A model generated the notes under the pieces. That model did no database searches. It worked only from the letters and a program-made list of their open reading frames with translations, and was not told where the DNA came from. From Amaranthus tricolor (taxonomy: Eukaryota; Streptophyta; Magnoliopsida; Caryophyllales; Amaranthaceae): a stretch of DNA of 64,000 nt. The DNA is taken from positions 1,020,135 through 1,084,134 of the forward strand of contig NC_080060.1 of assembly GCF_026212465.1 (NCBI RefSeq), read 5' to 3'. The position numbers and the translations under genes were made by a program. Of the stretch, positions 36,565 through 48,314 are shown one piece after another (within the stretch, counting starts at the first letter, position 1; every line of letters begins with the position of its first letter).

Positions 36565-39500
36565 TTAAGCACAAGCAGGCAGCAAACAGCTTGAAAAGAG
36601 CCCTAGTCTTTTCTTCTGCAGAATAAAAAAATAAAACAAAAACTATATTAGAAAATAAAAATAAAAAGTTAAAAACAAAGCTCTTTTTTCCCTTTCTCCT
36701 TTTGTAAAGGAAGGACATATACAAGAAAAAACCAATTAAAATACCACTTTCATTTTCAAATTTTGTAAAGGAAATTTAAAAAGATAGAAAAAAGAAGGAA
36801 ATGAAAATGAAAAAGGAAAAAGCTAGAGAATTATAGATTAAACTTGTTACAATATATTAACATATTCTGGAGCTTTAATCATTAACTTAAATTTTTTGTT
36901 GAGTTGGTTCGTAACAATAGTATCAGAAACCAATATAACAAGTGATCACGTGTTCGAATATCAACCATCACTCATATAAAGTTGAATATTTAGTGTTAGG
37001 CATGAGTAGAGTATCTACTTCATCCACACTTCAAGACTCTTGTGTGAGAATATTTGATTATATACCATTATTAACATGCCATAGCTCACAGGGCTCAACC
37101 ACCGATTTAAACTTTTGGTTGAATTAGTTATTTGACAAAACTTATGGCCGAAAACTTTATTTCATGGGTTCACCACCCTAGTGACAGGGGTTCAATTCTC
37201 AGTGCCTATCCAGAATTTTAAAAAAGGAAAATAAAAAAGTGAAAAAATAGAAAAAAATTTAGTACCCTTTTAGATTTGACATGGAGATATTCAGGAGGAA
37301 TTTTGTACAAATCTTCATCAATAGCCTTAGAATTGTAAGTAGATGGTTTTGAAGGAGAAATAATTGGACTTGGAGGTTCCTTTATGTCATATGAATATCC
37401 TCCCCATTCTTGCTTTTGCTTTATTTGTTGCTGTTTTTTTACTCCATTGACATTTGAGTATCTTGAATTTCCTTTTCTCTGCTTTAAACAATTACCAAAG
37501 ATATCATTTACTTTTGTCATTATCAACTAACTAATAAAGATAAAGGCCAAATTATTGAACTTTAATCCATTTATCTGTTTCTTTGAATTTACTACTTAAC
37601 TATTTTTATGCAAAAGTTTTTTCACAAAATAACACAATATTTTTTTATTTCAACTAAATTAAGTCGTTCCCACTTAGGTGTCAGATGGCAATATAAAATA
37701 CTAGTTTGGGACGAACTAACCAATCACCTTTTAGATGTTTACTAGAAAAAACTCGTTTGTCATTTTATGTGTTATATGTTACACAATTCAATATAAATAT
37801 GATTTTTAACGAAACAACCCTGACCATGCTCTGGGCATGTCCGAAATTCAAACCTAGCAGGATTTTAGAAGGTCGATATAAATTATCTTACTCTATTTAG
37901 TAATAATAAAAAATTATTTTCGATCAACGTTAGTAATAAACATTATATACTATACTATTCACATAAAAAAATGCTTATAATTTCAAATTCAATTCGTCGA
38001 TGAAATTTTTAATTGAGAAATTTATTTCTAAAATTTACACTATATAAGTTTTCTAGAGGAGAGCTAGGTAAAGAATTTGACAAAACATTAATAACCAAAA
38101 TCATCATCATCAATAATCATGATGTGGCATTAACAAATGTTGTATTATCTTTTTTTAACCTACCTTTTAAAACATGATTTACACCACTAAATGGTTAATT
38201 ATCGATGCTTGAGTTTTAACGGTAACAAAAATTTTAAACTTCTTCGGCTCTAGAGTCTAGCATACAGTCATCTGATCCGATCTTTTAAGATTAAAACTTT
38301 AGCATTACCATCAATACCGGTGTTGAAGCTGAGAACATATAAGATATGCGATCGTATAAAACCTCCTAAATGAAAAAATCTTTGAACATTAATTTATAGA
38401 AAAATTATTTTTGCTTTTATCTATTATTACCCTTCTCGATTTATAGCCATAAAATTTTAAAACATCATTACAAAATGAAGTCTTACAAATTATTATTTTT
38501 ATGTATTTTTTCTCCGACTCTGACTGTATATATAATTATTACTAACTTCGCACTAGATGCGTTTAAAAAAAACCTGATGAACCGAAGTTTACTCGACCTT
38601 GTTGCCGAATCCAATTTGACATGACTTCAAAATGATTTACAATTATGTAAAAAACATTATAAACACAAAACCCGATTTCAAACCGACCCAAAACATTTAA
38701 CCCAAAATCAAACCATGACCCAAATAAAACTTCTATTTTGCACTATCTTAATTCTAATAATGAATGGCTAGAATATGTTTTAAAGTGATATAAGAGTATT
38801 ATCTATCCATTTTGTATAATCTAGTCATCCTCAATTGATTGATAAATTGACTATGACAAGGATCCAACACCCAAATAATAATGGTCCAAAACTATGGACA
38901 TAAAAGTAGAATTAAACTTTACTTATGTGAACTAAAAGTCAAATTCTAACATTAATAACACAATTGTTAGTCAATGTCTTTCTACTTTCTTCAAATATAA
39001 TCTTGATAATTAACACAAATAATCCAAAATTTATCTATGTTTAGATTTCATTCTTCTGCCTTATAGATTTGCTACATTATGCAACTCAAAGTAATATTTT
39101 ATATATTGTATTCCATCTATAATATATGAGATCCTTTTGGGTATTATGATGGAAATTCAAAAAATCAGAAAAAAAATAATTTAAATCAAAGATCATCATA
39201 AATAAGAATGTTTTCTTTGTTTTTATAAGATGCTTTTTGCAGAAAAATAGTGGCATGCATATAGTAGGGTTCGTAATTGAGTACTTGAGTAATTCTAATG
39301 CTATTCTTTTTATTTGCACTATTTACTTTTTCACATTTTAGTATACCAATTAAATGATTGATATATCTGATTATATATATCAAAAAAATTATAAAAACTA
39401 TAAAAATTTTAAATCAAAATGATTTAAATAAGATTTCATATAAATATAAATCAATTTGCTATGAACCATCAAATAGTTCTGAAGTCAACTTTACTGAAAA

Positions 39501-40440
39501 ACAAACGGAGAAAGTAGAAAATAATACTCTCCTAATTTAGAGTACTTATCTTATTTAATTTTTTTTAACATTCTTTATTAATTATTCTTAATTTGGACCA
39601 AGATGTCATGTCAAAATGACTTATGATTTTGGTTGATTTATTTAAATATAAATTTTGTTTATATTATTTTTATAAATTTTAATCATACATAATTATAATT
39701 TTTTTAGAATTATTAATGTATTGGATACAATGTAAAAATTAAATGAGATATTTGTGTGAATAAAAAAAAAAGGAGTATGATCTTGTAAAATGTAACGAAT
39801 TATACCAAACACGTCTTAAAGATTTAGGAGGTGTTTTGACAAATTGGCTTATCGATTAATTTTAGCAGAGTTTGGTTATCAAACCAGATTATATTAATGT
39901 TTGGTGAATTAACTGGTTGAAACATATTATTGATAGGAATAAGCTATTTTTAAACAAGCTCTTCCTCATAACAGCAGATCAAAATCAGCTAATCAAACCG
40001 ATTAATAAAATCAAGTAATTAAATCAGTTACTATAATCAAATATTGGTTACCAACTAGTCATTTGACAAACACCTCCTAATATTTAGGAAGAGGGAATCA
40101 GAAAAAAAAAAAAAAAAAACTTACAGAGCTACGAGGAACAAGGATAACAGCAGGAGTAACGACGTCATTTTGGTATAAATCACCAGTAACATACAAATCA
40201 GTGTCTTGAGCATGAGTAGCAAAAGAAGTAAAATTAGGGCGTGTTCTAGCAGTTTCAAAATACTGTGTATAAGCCATATTGTCATCTTCATAATCCCATC
40301 TTCCAAATTCTGGTACATGATAATTCCATCTATATTCCTGTTTTATTAAATACCCAACATTAAATCAAATATTGATCACTAAATAATCATAATTTGAAAA
40401 TCATTGAGAAAATATTAAGGAAAAAAAAACTTACTTCCAT
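36565..40440 (-). CDS. RIN4/NOI family protein (AvrRpt2-cleavage domain)
   Basis: Four coding exons read downward: 40440-40435, 40337-40125, 37478-37266 and 36615-36565, all GT-AG and phase 0, giving 160 aa. Exon 1 encodes only Met-Glu. Residues 10-33 ('VPEFGRWDYEDDNMAYTQYF' onward) are the NOI/RIN4 motif, whose VPxFGxW core is the site cut by the bacterial protease AvrRpt2 in RIN4. Residues about 124-134 ('AIDEDLYKIPP') form a second conserved-looking block. The C-terminus 'KKRLGLFSSCLLPACA' has a basic patch plus two cysteines, as in palmitoylated, membrane-anchored RIN4 tails. RIN4 proteins regulate plant immunity at the plasma membrane; this one is short (RIN4 is about 210 aa), so it is more like the NOI-type relatives. 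Its specific role is inferred only. Intron 2 is 2.6 kb and full of repeats. Confidence 0.85.
36840..37130 (+). mobile_element. TRIM/LTR remnant in the RIN4-like gene's last intron
   Basis: 'ttgttgagttggttcgtaac' followed by a primer-binding-site-like 'atagtatcagaaac' (about 36915) looks like an LTR end plus PBS. The related 'cttttggttgaattagtt' near 37110 looks like the end of the second LTR, which would begin 'tgttaggcatgagtagag' at about 36976. The first LTR is mostly unrecognisable. Confidence 0.45.
39310..39780. mobile_element. Decayed mariner-like MITE sequence in RIN4-like intron 2
   Basis: Two overlapping traces of the common MITE core are visible (about 39340-39450 and 39650-39740, the latter with 'attaatgtattggatacaat'). 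The boundaries are uncertain. Confidence 0.4.
39826..40078. mobile_element. MITE, family B copy 1 (RIN4-like intron 2)
   Basis: A 253-bp element with ends 'aggaggtgttttgac' and 'tgacaaacacctcct', an imperfect 15-bp inverted terminus. The interior ('gtttggtgaattaactggtt', 'ataagctatttttaaacaag') matches the copy at 50231-50489. Confidence 0.75.
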
Positions 40441-40620
40441 GGTGTTTTTTATTTATTTTTTTTTTTTTTTGGGTTTTCTGGGTTATTTTGGTTGTGAAAA
40501 TTTGAGGTGTGGTGATACTTATAATGAGATTCAATGGAGGAAAGAGAAAGAAAAGGGACAAAGTTGTAAGGAAAGTAATGTCACGAAAGAGACAAGAGAG
40601 AAACAAAAGGAAGGAAAAAG
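40441..40620 (-). promoter_or_regulatory. Leader and proximal promoter of the RIN4-like gene
   Basis: On the - strand the region just before the start codon has a CT-rich leader ('cttttctttctctttcctcc') and a weak TATA-like 'cattataag' at about 40518-40526. The transcription start is not determined. Confidence 0.35.
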
Positions 40621-40863
40621 GTAATTTTTACTAGTAAAATTGCTTTCTTTTTTTTTAAGAAATTTACTTTTTTTTTTTTTATTATTTCATGAATAAATTA
40701 ATAGGTGAACAAATCATTCAATCTTAGATTTCTTATGTTTGAGTGATAGTATCAGAATGAGCTAAATTTTGTTAGTCTTGTTTTACGGTTGCTCAGAGGC
40801 AGGGTTCAAGGAGCAACATAACTTAGTGTAGTTAGCAGGTTTAAGTATAATCTATGCAAGGAA

Positions 40864-41400
40864 CATTGGCTAGCTGAGAAGCCAATTATTTGCTTTCTAA
40901 GAGGTAAATATGATATAAGTCTTATTTTTAAAAATGATATAGGGAGCTTAGTGGCTAGTTATTGTTATTTTGATTATGTTATTGATGTGGATAGTAGAAG
41001 ATCAATGACTGGTTATATTTTCACTTTTTGTAGTTTTGTTTTAGTTGAAAGGCTATTTTACAAGTGATATTATCAACTACTAAAGTAGAGTACTTTAAAT
41101 TGACAGACGCTGCAAATAAGCGAATCTAATTGAAGGGTTTGGTTAGTGATATTGGCCTACATAATGATCATACTACTATTTACTATGATAATTTGGGTGC
41201 AATATGTATTGCCAAAGATCAAATACATTATGACACAACTAAATACTTTGATGTACACTATTATTTCCTTAAAATTGAGAGGAGAATTAAGGTGAAGTAG
41301 ATTAACGCCATTGTTAATCCTGTAGATTTGTTTATGAAGCCTGTACCTCGGAGCAAATTTTAACATTGTATGGACTTACCAAATATCACAAGTGTTTGCG
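40864..41400 (+). pseudogene. Ty1/copia RNase H relic
   Basis: The translation follows the C-terminal RNase H region of copia polyproteins: 'HWLAEKPIICFLRGKYD', 'VDSRRSMTGYIFTFCSF', then after a frameshift near 41060 'YYDNLGAICIAKDQIHYDTT', 'KYFDVHYYFLKI' and 'VNPVDLFMKPVPRSKF'. At least four in-frame stops and one frameshift destroy it. The more upstream polyprotein domains (GAG, protease, integrase, reverse transcriptase) are not found, so this is an isolated 3' fragment. Sequence after 41400, including 'gggcatggatctcgttgccc', may be the old 3' LTR region. Confidence 0.85.
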
Positions 41401-43010
41401 AAACTTCAGAGACATTTCAGGCTATCAGGAGCAACCTGGGCGGGCTATTAGAAGCAAATTGAGTCTCAAAAACAAGCTCGGTGGCAAGGAAAGTATGACA
41501 TTAGTTGTGCATCTAGTTTTGTATCTGTTTAGTAGAAAAACTCAAGGTGAAAAATTGTAATAATTTGTAATGTATATTCTTTCTCCTGCTTTACAGTTGT
41601 GTGTGGGCATGGATCTCGTTGCCCGGTCAACGAGTCGGGAGTCCGGAGGCAACGTAATTTGTGTAATTTGCAAGTTTATGTCTAATTTTGGCAAGGAGCA
41701 CTAGCTAGTTATGAAGCGATTTTTTTCACTATTTATGAGGTACATTTGAGGTTGTAATTTTGTTTCACGTATTTTGCATTATTTTAGAAAGAAAACTTTT
41801 GAATTATATTTTTAAAAATATTTTAAATTATATTTTAAAATGATGTTAAATGAATAAAATATAGAAGTAATAATTTATCGAAATTGGGTCTTATCTTAGT
41901 TGGAATAAAAATATTTCCTACATTCTTATTTAGTTGTAACATTGCCTTTTGGCACAAGTATTAAGAAATATTATTGTCACGTATATAATGTCTATAATAT
42001 CCCCAATAACAGTAGGTAAAAATTTGATAATTATAAAGTAAGAATAAAATAGAGGTAAAATAGAAAATTATTTAATTATTTTCAGCAAAAAAGATAATGT
42101 TGCAAATATTGTAAAATAAAAAAATAAAAAAAAAAACAAATAATTTGAAACGGACACAATGTTTTTTATAGACAAGATTTTTCTTTTCCCCATCAACCCT
42201 ATAACTAAATATATATTTTTTTTTTCACAAAAAAAAAATTTAGAAATATACTTAGTTTTTGGAACAGAGGAAGGCAGAGCATAAACAGAGTACTTGTATG
42301 TTTTTTTGTGTGGGTGTGTAGCTTGTATTAGTATATTCCAAAAGGCTCTTTTGTGGAATAACTTTTGCAGTTGTTTTTTCTTTTTGTTTTTGGTAATTTG
42401 TGGCCTCCTGAAGCATAAGAATTTATTCATTTTTCCTGAACGACTCCTAGTTGTTTTTAATGACTTAAAATTTCATATTTCTTTTTAATAGGGGTTGAAA
42501 AAAATTGGTGTTGTCACTTTAATTTTGTTATTTATTTGATTTTAGTTTATTTTTATTTTTTATTCTAATATTTAATTTTTAATCGGCTCTGATTTATTAA
42601 TTGTTCAATTGAAATAGTTCATTTGACAAAAAACTCTTAATTTAGCCGAAAACTAATTTATAAACATTTGTTATGAAACTTGTTTTTATTTAGTACTAGT
42701 GTAGAAAACTCAGCACAATGCATGTTTTTTAAGCATCAACATAGATAAACATACGATATTATATTCTCTAATTTACTCAATTTAATTATAAATAAATTTT
42801 AGTCAAAGATACTTTAATGATAGAGATATTGATCAAGATCAAATGTCATGTCATTTTTCTTTAGCTTTAAATTCATCTCTTTAAAATTCTTACTTACCTA
42901 TAAGATATTTTTTATAAACAATGAATCTCTTTTAGATTCTTATTTGGATATAAAGAATTAATTTAAAATTATATTTTAAATACTTACCTACATTAACTTT
43001 AAATTCATTT
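41401..43010. other. Intergenic DNA after the copia fragment
   Basis: No gene recognised. 'gtactagtgtagaaaactca' with 'gcacaatgcatg' at 42692-42725 is a decayed relative of the repeat end at 8147. Several poly-A and poly-T runs occur around 42060-42240. Confidence 0.35.
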
Positions 43011-43013
43011 AGG

Positions 43014-43260
43014 AAAAATAAATTGTCATACATACAATCAATTATAGTCCTATTAAATAAGAAAATAAATTGTCATGCACACAATTAATTATAGTCCTAT
43101 TAAATTAATACTTCTATATTTGGCAAAATTTTAAGAAATCGTCATGTTTTATTTTCCAGTTCTTTTATTAAATTGTGTGACTGTATGATATGATTTGGCA
43201 AATTTCTGAGAAATCGCCACGTGTTAATTTTCAATTTTGTATTAAATTGTATGATTGACT
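43014..43260. repeat. Two adjacent local tandem duplications
   Basis: A unit of about 49 bp ('aaataaattgtcatacatac', 'aattatagtcctattaaat') occurs at 43014-43058 and 43062-43107. Immediately after, a unit of about 79 bp ('ggcaaaattttaagaaatcg') occurs at about 43120 and, diverged, at about 43197 ('ggcaaatttctgagaaatcg'). Confidence 0.7.
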
Positions 43261-44282
43261 TGTCCGTCCCTTTATTTGTAATAAACGCTTAACTAAACAT
43301 AATTATGTGAGAGTTAGGTCTTATTTCAATTGATATAAGTACCATCTTTCAAATAAGGTCTAGTTTTTGATTTCCATCTTGCTCTCTTATTCACTCGGTC
43401 TACCATGTAACAAACAAATCTAATTTAGTAAAAAAGTCTATAAATAGTTGATTTACTCACTAAAATTAAAAAAAAACAAAATAGTCAACATTTCACCGAT
43501 TATTTTACGACAATATAACTTTAGTTCACTAAATTTTAGAAAAATGAAACGAATCTATAGTTATGAATTTGTCTAGTGAGATTAAATGTAGTTATCGAAT
43601 TAAATCAATATTTGATGGTACTAGTTTAAAGTCTAAACCTGTAAAATTTATCAATAACTTGTACACAATAATACTCATATAAAAAAAGTATTAACTATAT
43701 ACAAATTCAATTAATTTTCATCTAAAAACTAATTTATAATAGAAATAATAGTTCACCAAACTTATATATAATTTAACCTTATTCTAATTTTTCAGTAACA
43801 ATTAAATTATTTTTCCGAGATATACCCATAAACAACAAAGTTATAGACTATTAGCACCCCAACCCTAGAGATCCAGAATGAAAGAAAAAGAATAAGATTA
43901 GAAGAGGCATCACAAATGTTATCTTGATCATCTTTTAATGGAAGGTGAAGTGTGTAAAAGGCTCAAAGAAATACGCACGGGCACCATACCCAACCATGTG
44001 AATTCTGATGTGACACAAACATGGTGCTTTGTGCTCTGCCCTTTTCTCAACAGCAAACCCATCAGTTTTTAGGGACCAACTAAGGTTAATAAATCACTCA
44101 TATGTGTTAAGATGTAATAGGGTAAAAATTTTGTTATTTTAATTTATCTTTTTTAATTTTGTTTATTTTAATATTATTTTTTTTGTCTTTTTATAATGAT
44201 TTACAAATTACGGTTATTGATTAGGAATTTTTGACCAGACAAAGCTTTAATAGCTTGGTATAACTATTTTATGTTCACAAAT
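43261..44282. other. Intergenic DNA
   Basis: No gene recognised. The stretch 43850-44090 is less AT-rich, with an imperfect repeat of 'ccatgtg' / 'catggtg' motifs, but has no open frame of note. Confidence 0.35.
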
Positions 44283-44505
44283 TTTTGTGAGAGACGATTT
44301 CTTTCTAATTGGGTCAGCCCATTATATATTTTTAAAATATTGTAAATAGGCATTAAAAATAATGTGAGTAGATATTTAAAATATTAAAATTAGGCATTAA
44401 GGATAATATAAGTAGACATTAAAGATAGTATAAGTAGGCATTAAAAATACGATAAATAGACATTAATATTTAATGGCTTTGAAATCTCTCTCAAGAGACT
44501 AGCTG
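44283..44505. mobile_element. GAGAC-end element with 22-24 bp internal repeats
   Basis: The left end 'tttttgtgagagacgatttc' faces the right end 'aaatctctctcaagagacta'. Between them a motif of the form 'gtaggcattaaaaatannn' is repeated about five times (roughly 44343-44470). Confidence 0.6.
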
Positions 44506-44997
44506 TTTTTGAATTTTCTTATATGCATCTGTCTCTTAAAATTGTTTTAATTTGAGATTTTAAGCTTTATTTATTGTTTTCCTAAATAAATTTTTATTTA
44601 TCTAACAAATTTTATATTAAATTAACCTTTTTCATTCTATTGATGTGAGAATTTTTTAGATTAATCTATAAAAGTTTAAAATTGTATTATAAACTTTTTG
44701 TAATTTTATAGGAAATATGTTGATAGATATTGACAAACTCTGCAAAAATAATTTAAATAAATAAATTGTTTGTGAGTCAAAGTCTTAAATTTAGATCTTT
44801 TGCAAATTATAATATTAATAATTTTGTAATATTGCTTGAACATCATAGATATTAGAATGTTGGTGATTATAATTCAAAAACAAAAAACATTAAAGCTCTA
44901 ACTCATAAAAGACCAAAACTTTATATCCCTAATTCAAAAATTATACTTCCTCCGTTCCACTAAACTTGCTATATTTGACTTATAATGCAATTCAATG

Positions 44998-45486
<489 letters not shown>

Positions 45487-45504
45487 AAAAATAATAAAAA
45501 GTTA

Positions 45505-45895
45505 ACTTCCTCCGCCCCAAGTTATTTGCAACATTAGGATTAAAACACTATTTATTTATCAATCTTAATTTGCAATTAGTTTTTAATCTATAAATTAAAA
45601 TATAGTCTGGTAGGATCTTGTTTGATTCGTCTCAATTGAAAGACCATTAATATCCAATTTTTATAATTTTTTATTATACATAATTTGAGATGTTAAGGAT
45701 TTAATTAGTGCATTGAACTGCGTAAAAAAACAAATACTGTAAGTAATTTGAAATAGAAAAAATATTATGAAAGTATGCAATTAGACAATTCAAATAAGAT
45801 TTTACTTGATTATGTTTTTTCTTACATGTTAGTAGCAATACAAAAAATAAATTTAAATGATGAACAGTGTCAACAATTTTTATGTAGGGAGTATT
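45505..45895. mobile_element. Degenerate mariner-like MITE
   Basis: Starts 'cttcctccgccccaagttat' and ends near 'tatgtagggagtatttc'. The interior has 'gattcgtctcaattgaaaga' and 'attatacataatttgagat', the core shared with other copies in the window. Confidence 0.6.
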
Positions 45896-45899
45896 TCAA

Positions 45900-46261
45900 A
45901 AGGAAGGAAGATATTATTAAAATAAATTAAAGAAATTAAATTGAGTATAATTTATTGTTTGCTGACACTTAAAGTCCTTTTTTCTTCTAAGAGTTGTGAC
46001 TTGTGAGTAGCTTGGTGTGGAAGGAAGAAATTAAAGAAAGAAAGAGATGGAGGGTGGAGCACGCAGACGCTGAAACTATCTTTTCTCTCCTTGTTTTGTG
46101 CATTGATAACTGTGTATTCTTACTTCTCATCAAGTCCAATGCTTCTGTTCCCACCATTACTGTTACTTAATAGTCCCATTCACTATTTTAGGATATTTTA
46201 TTTGTTATTTTTACAAGAAATATTTTTATTTCACAAATTTTTTACAAAAATAACCTTATTC
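45900..46261. other. Intergenic DNA
   Basis: No gene recognised. A purine-rich stretch at 46020-46060 ('gaaggaagaaattaaagaaa') is followed by ordinary AT-rich sequence. Confidence 0.35.
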
Positions 46262-46460
46262 ATTTTTATTATTTTCTCTATTCCGTTTAATCTATAAGTT
46301 AAAACATAATCAAGTGAAATCTCATTTAATTCGTCTCAATATTAAGATTATTAATATCTAATTTAAATTTTTTTTATTATATATAATTTGAGATATTGAG
46401 GCTTAAATTAGTATATTAAACTGCGTGAAAAAGTAAACGTTGCAAGTTAAACGGAGGTAG
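46262..46460. mobile_element. Degenerate mariner-like MITE
   Basis: Left 'tctattccgtttaatctata', right 'gttaaacggaggtagtatag', with the shared core 'aattcgtctcaatattaaga' between. The terminal inverted repeat is imperfect. Confidence 0.6.
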
Positions 46461-47640
46461 TATAGTATTTTAATATTATTTGTGATCCTTATAAATCTCC
46501 TTAATTTTACTTAATATTTTTATATTCCTTGTGGTTGTCATATATTTTCTACTAATTATATAAAAAATATTTTTTTTAGTTGTGGTCCTATATTTTTTCA
46601 CTAACTTTTTAATTTTTTATTAATGTTTATAATTCTCACTTTTTCTCCATTAATTATATTATTTAATAAAATAATATATTCACTATCTAAAAAATTCTAT
46701 TTTTTTAATTCTTTTAAACATTCCTTATGGGAATTTTATTAGAGAACGGAAGGAGTAGTTAATACTGACATACTGTCTCTCTCCACTAACTTTGACCGAA
46801 ACATAATTCGCGAAAAAATTAAGAAATGTAGAGAAAATATAAATCGAAAAAAATTGCATAATTTAGATGAAAATATAAGTTAAATGTGTTAATGAAAATA
46901 AAAGAAAAAGTGTAGCTAACGACTATAAATAGAAAACAAAAAATTTGGTGAGACAAATTTTTTAAAAAATGAAGCAAATTTAGTGGAATAAAGAGAGTAT
47001 TCTACGTCCGAGATGAAATACTTTTATTCATCATTCAAACTGATTTATATATTGCGATTAATCGCATATTTTCATGATATTAAGTTTTTATAATTTATAG
47101 TCTCGCATAACTCATTATATAAATGATTAAATTAACATATTGAATTACATAATAAAATAAAATATAACAAATATAATACAATATTTATTTTTGTTGAGTA
47201 ACTAAAAATGGAAATAATAATTATTTCAAAATACACAAACTTGCATTAAAATATGTGCTTACTCCAATTCACGTGACTCAGCTTATTGGCTTTTACTTTA
47301 GCTACTCTCACATGACAAATTAACGAATTATACTTCCTCCTTCTCACTATATCGGTTATATTTGATTATCATGTAATCAAATATTTAGGTGTTCCATTTC
47401 TTTTTATGGTCAAGTCACCTTAATTATCCCATTTCTATTTTTGGTATGCATTTTTGACTATTATGCCCTTAATAGTTTATCTTATTTTCAATTATACCCT
47501 CTATTACCCATACTAATTTTCCCTCCCTTCATACTTAAATCCTAATTAACATACCCACTTATTTAAACACTCCCTCCCTTTTTAAACCTAAAACCCTACC
47601 CATCCCCATTCCCCTTGCCGTTTTCGTATTGTACTCATTT
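46461..47640. other. Intergenic DNA upstream of the leader repeats
   Basis: AT-rich, with MITE ends at about 46745 ('gaacggaaggagtag') and a core trace at 47030-47190. From about 47330 the sequence becomes CT-rich, which may be promoter and leader for the reading frame at 47949. Confidence 0.4.
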
Positions 47641-47643
47641 AAG

Positions 47644-47952
47644 AACCCTAATTCTGGGTTGAAGCTTTACCTTCTTCCTTAAGTTCTTTCGTGTTGTTTT
47701 CTGATAACCTTAATTCTGGGTTGAAGCTTTACCTTCTTCCTTAATTTCTTTGGTGTTGTTCTCTGATAACCCTAATTCTGGTTGAAGCTTCACCGTCTTC
47801 CTTAATTTCTTTCTTGTTTTTATCTGAAAACCCTAAATCTGGGTTGAAGCTTCATCGTCTTCCTTAATTTCTTTTGTGTTGTTCTCTGATAACCCTAGAT
47901 CTGGGTTGAAGCTTCACCTTATTCCTTAATTTCTTTCGTGTTGTTCTCATGG
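47644..47952 (+). repeat. Five tandem copies of a 62-bp unit
   Basis: Units start at 47644, 47706, 47768, 47829 and 47891 with 'aaccctaattctgggttg' or close variants, followed by 'aagcttnaccttcttcctta' and 'ttgttctctgat'. Lengths are 62, 62, 61, 62 and 62 bp. The ATG of the next reading frame overlaps the end of the last unit. A diverged start of the same unit ('aaccctagatctggactgaa') occurs inside that reading frame at 48114-48133. Confidence 0.9.
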
Positions 47953-48227
47953 CAAACTCCAGTTCGCCTTTTAAATCCCCCCTGAAGAACCCTAACTCGA
48001 CAATCAACTCACCCATGAAAAACCCTAACTCGCGTACTTCTTTACTTCTGAAAATTCCCAAATCTCCTTACAAATTGCATTCTAAGATAGATTTTAAGGG
48101 GTTCGATGGTGGAAACCCTAGATCTGGACTGAAATCGTTTGAGGAAGAGTCTTTTGATTACTATGATGACTCAACTTCTGTTGAGACTGATCCTAAGTGG
48201 GGAAGAGAACTTGACTCTGAAGACTGA
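47949..48227 (+). CDS. Unrecognised 92-aa reading frame, possible first exon or broken gene
   Basis: The frame starts ATG and encodes 'MANSSSPFKSPLKNPNSTIN', then a second 'SPMKNPNS' repeat, a basic stretch 'LLLKIPKSPYKLHSKIDF' and an acidic tail 'FEEESFDYYDDSTSVETDP'. I do not recognise a family. It is richer in GC and more codon-like than the surrounding DNA. The +1 frame stays open past the stop, as '...DREYSFIDAIFSNTDCEEED' to about 48314, where a good donor occurs ('tctcaagtgagttt'). Either the real gene has a frameshift near 48190 or the coding exon is differently framed. A matching acceptor may be 'tttctccag' at about 48426. It could be a lineage-specific gene or a fragment of a transposon gene. 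I infer no function. Confidence 0.35.
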   Translation: MANSSSPFKSPLKNPNSTINSPMKNPNSRTSLLLKIPKSPYKLHSKIDFKGFDGGNPRSGLKSFEEESFDYYDDSTSVETDPKWGRELDSED

Positions 48228-48314
48228 TCGTGAATATTCTTTCATTGATGCTATTTTTTCGAATACTGATTGTGAAGAAGAAGATTGGGTTGATAAGCTA
48301 GGTCCTTTCTCAAG

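Noticed and set aside
40864..41400. Possible functional retroelement gene
   Set aside because: At least four stops and a frameshift are present and only the RNase H end is found.
47644..47952. CRISPR-like regular spacing
   Set aside because: The units are contiguous 62-bp tandem repeats without unique spacers, in a plant genome.
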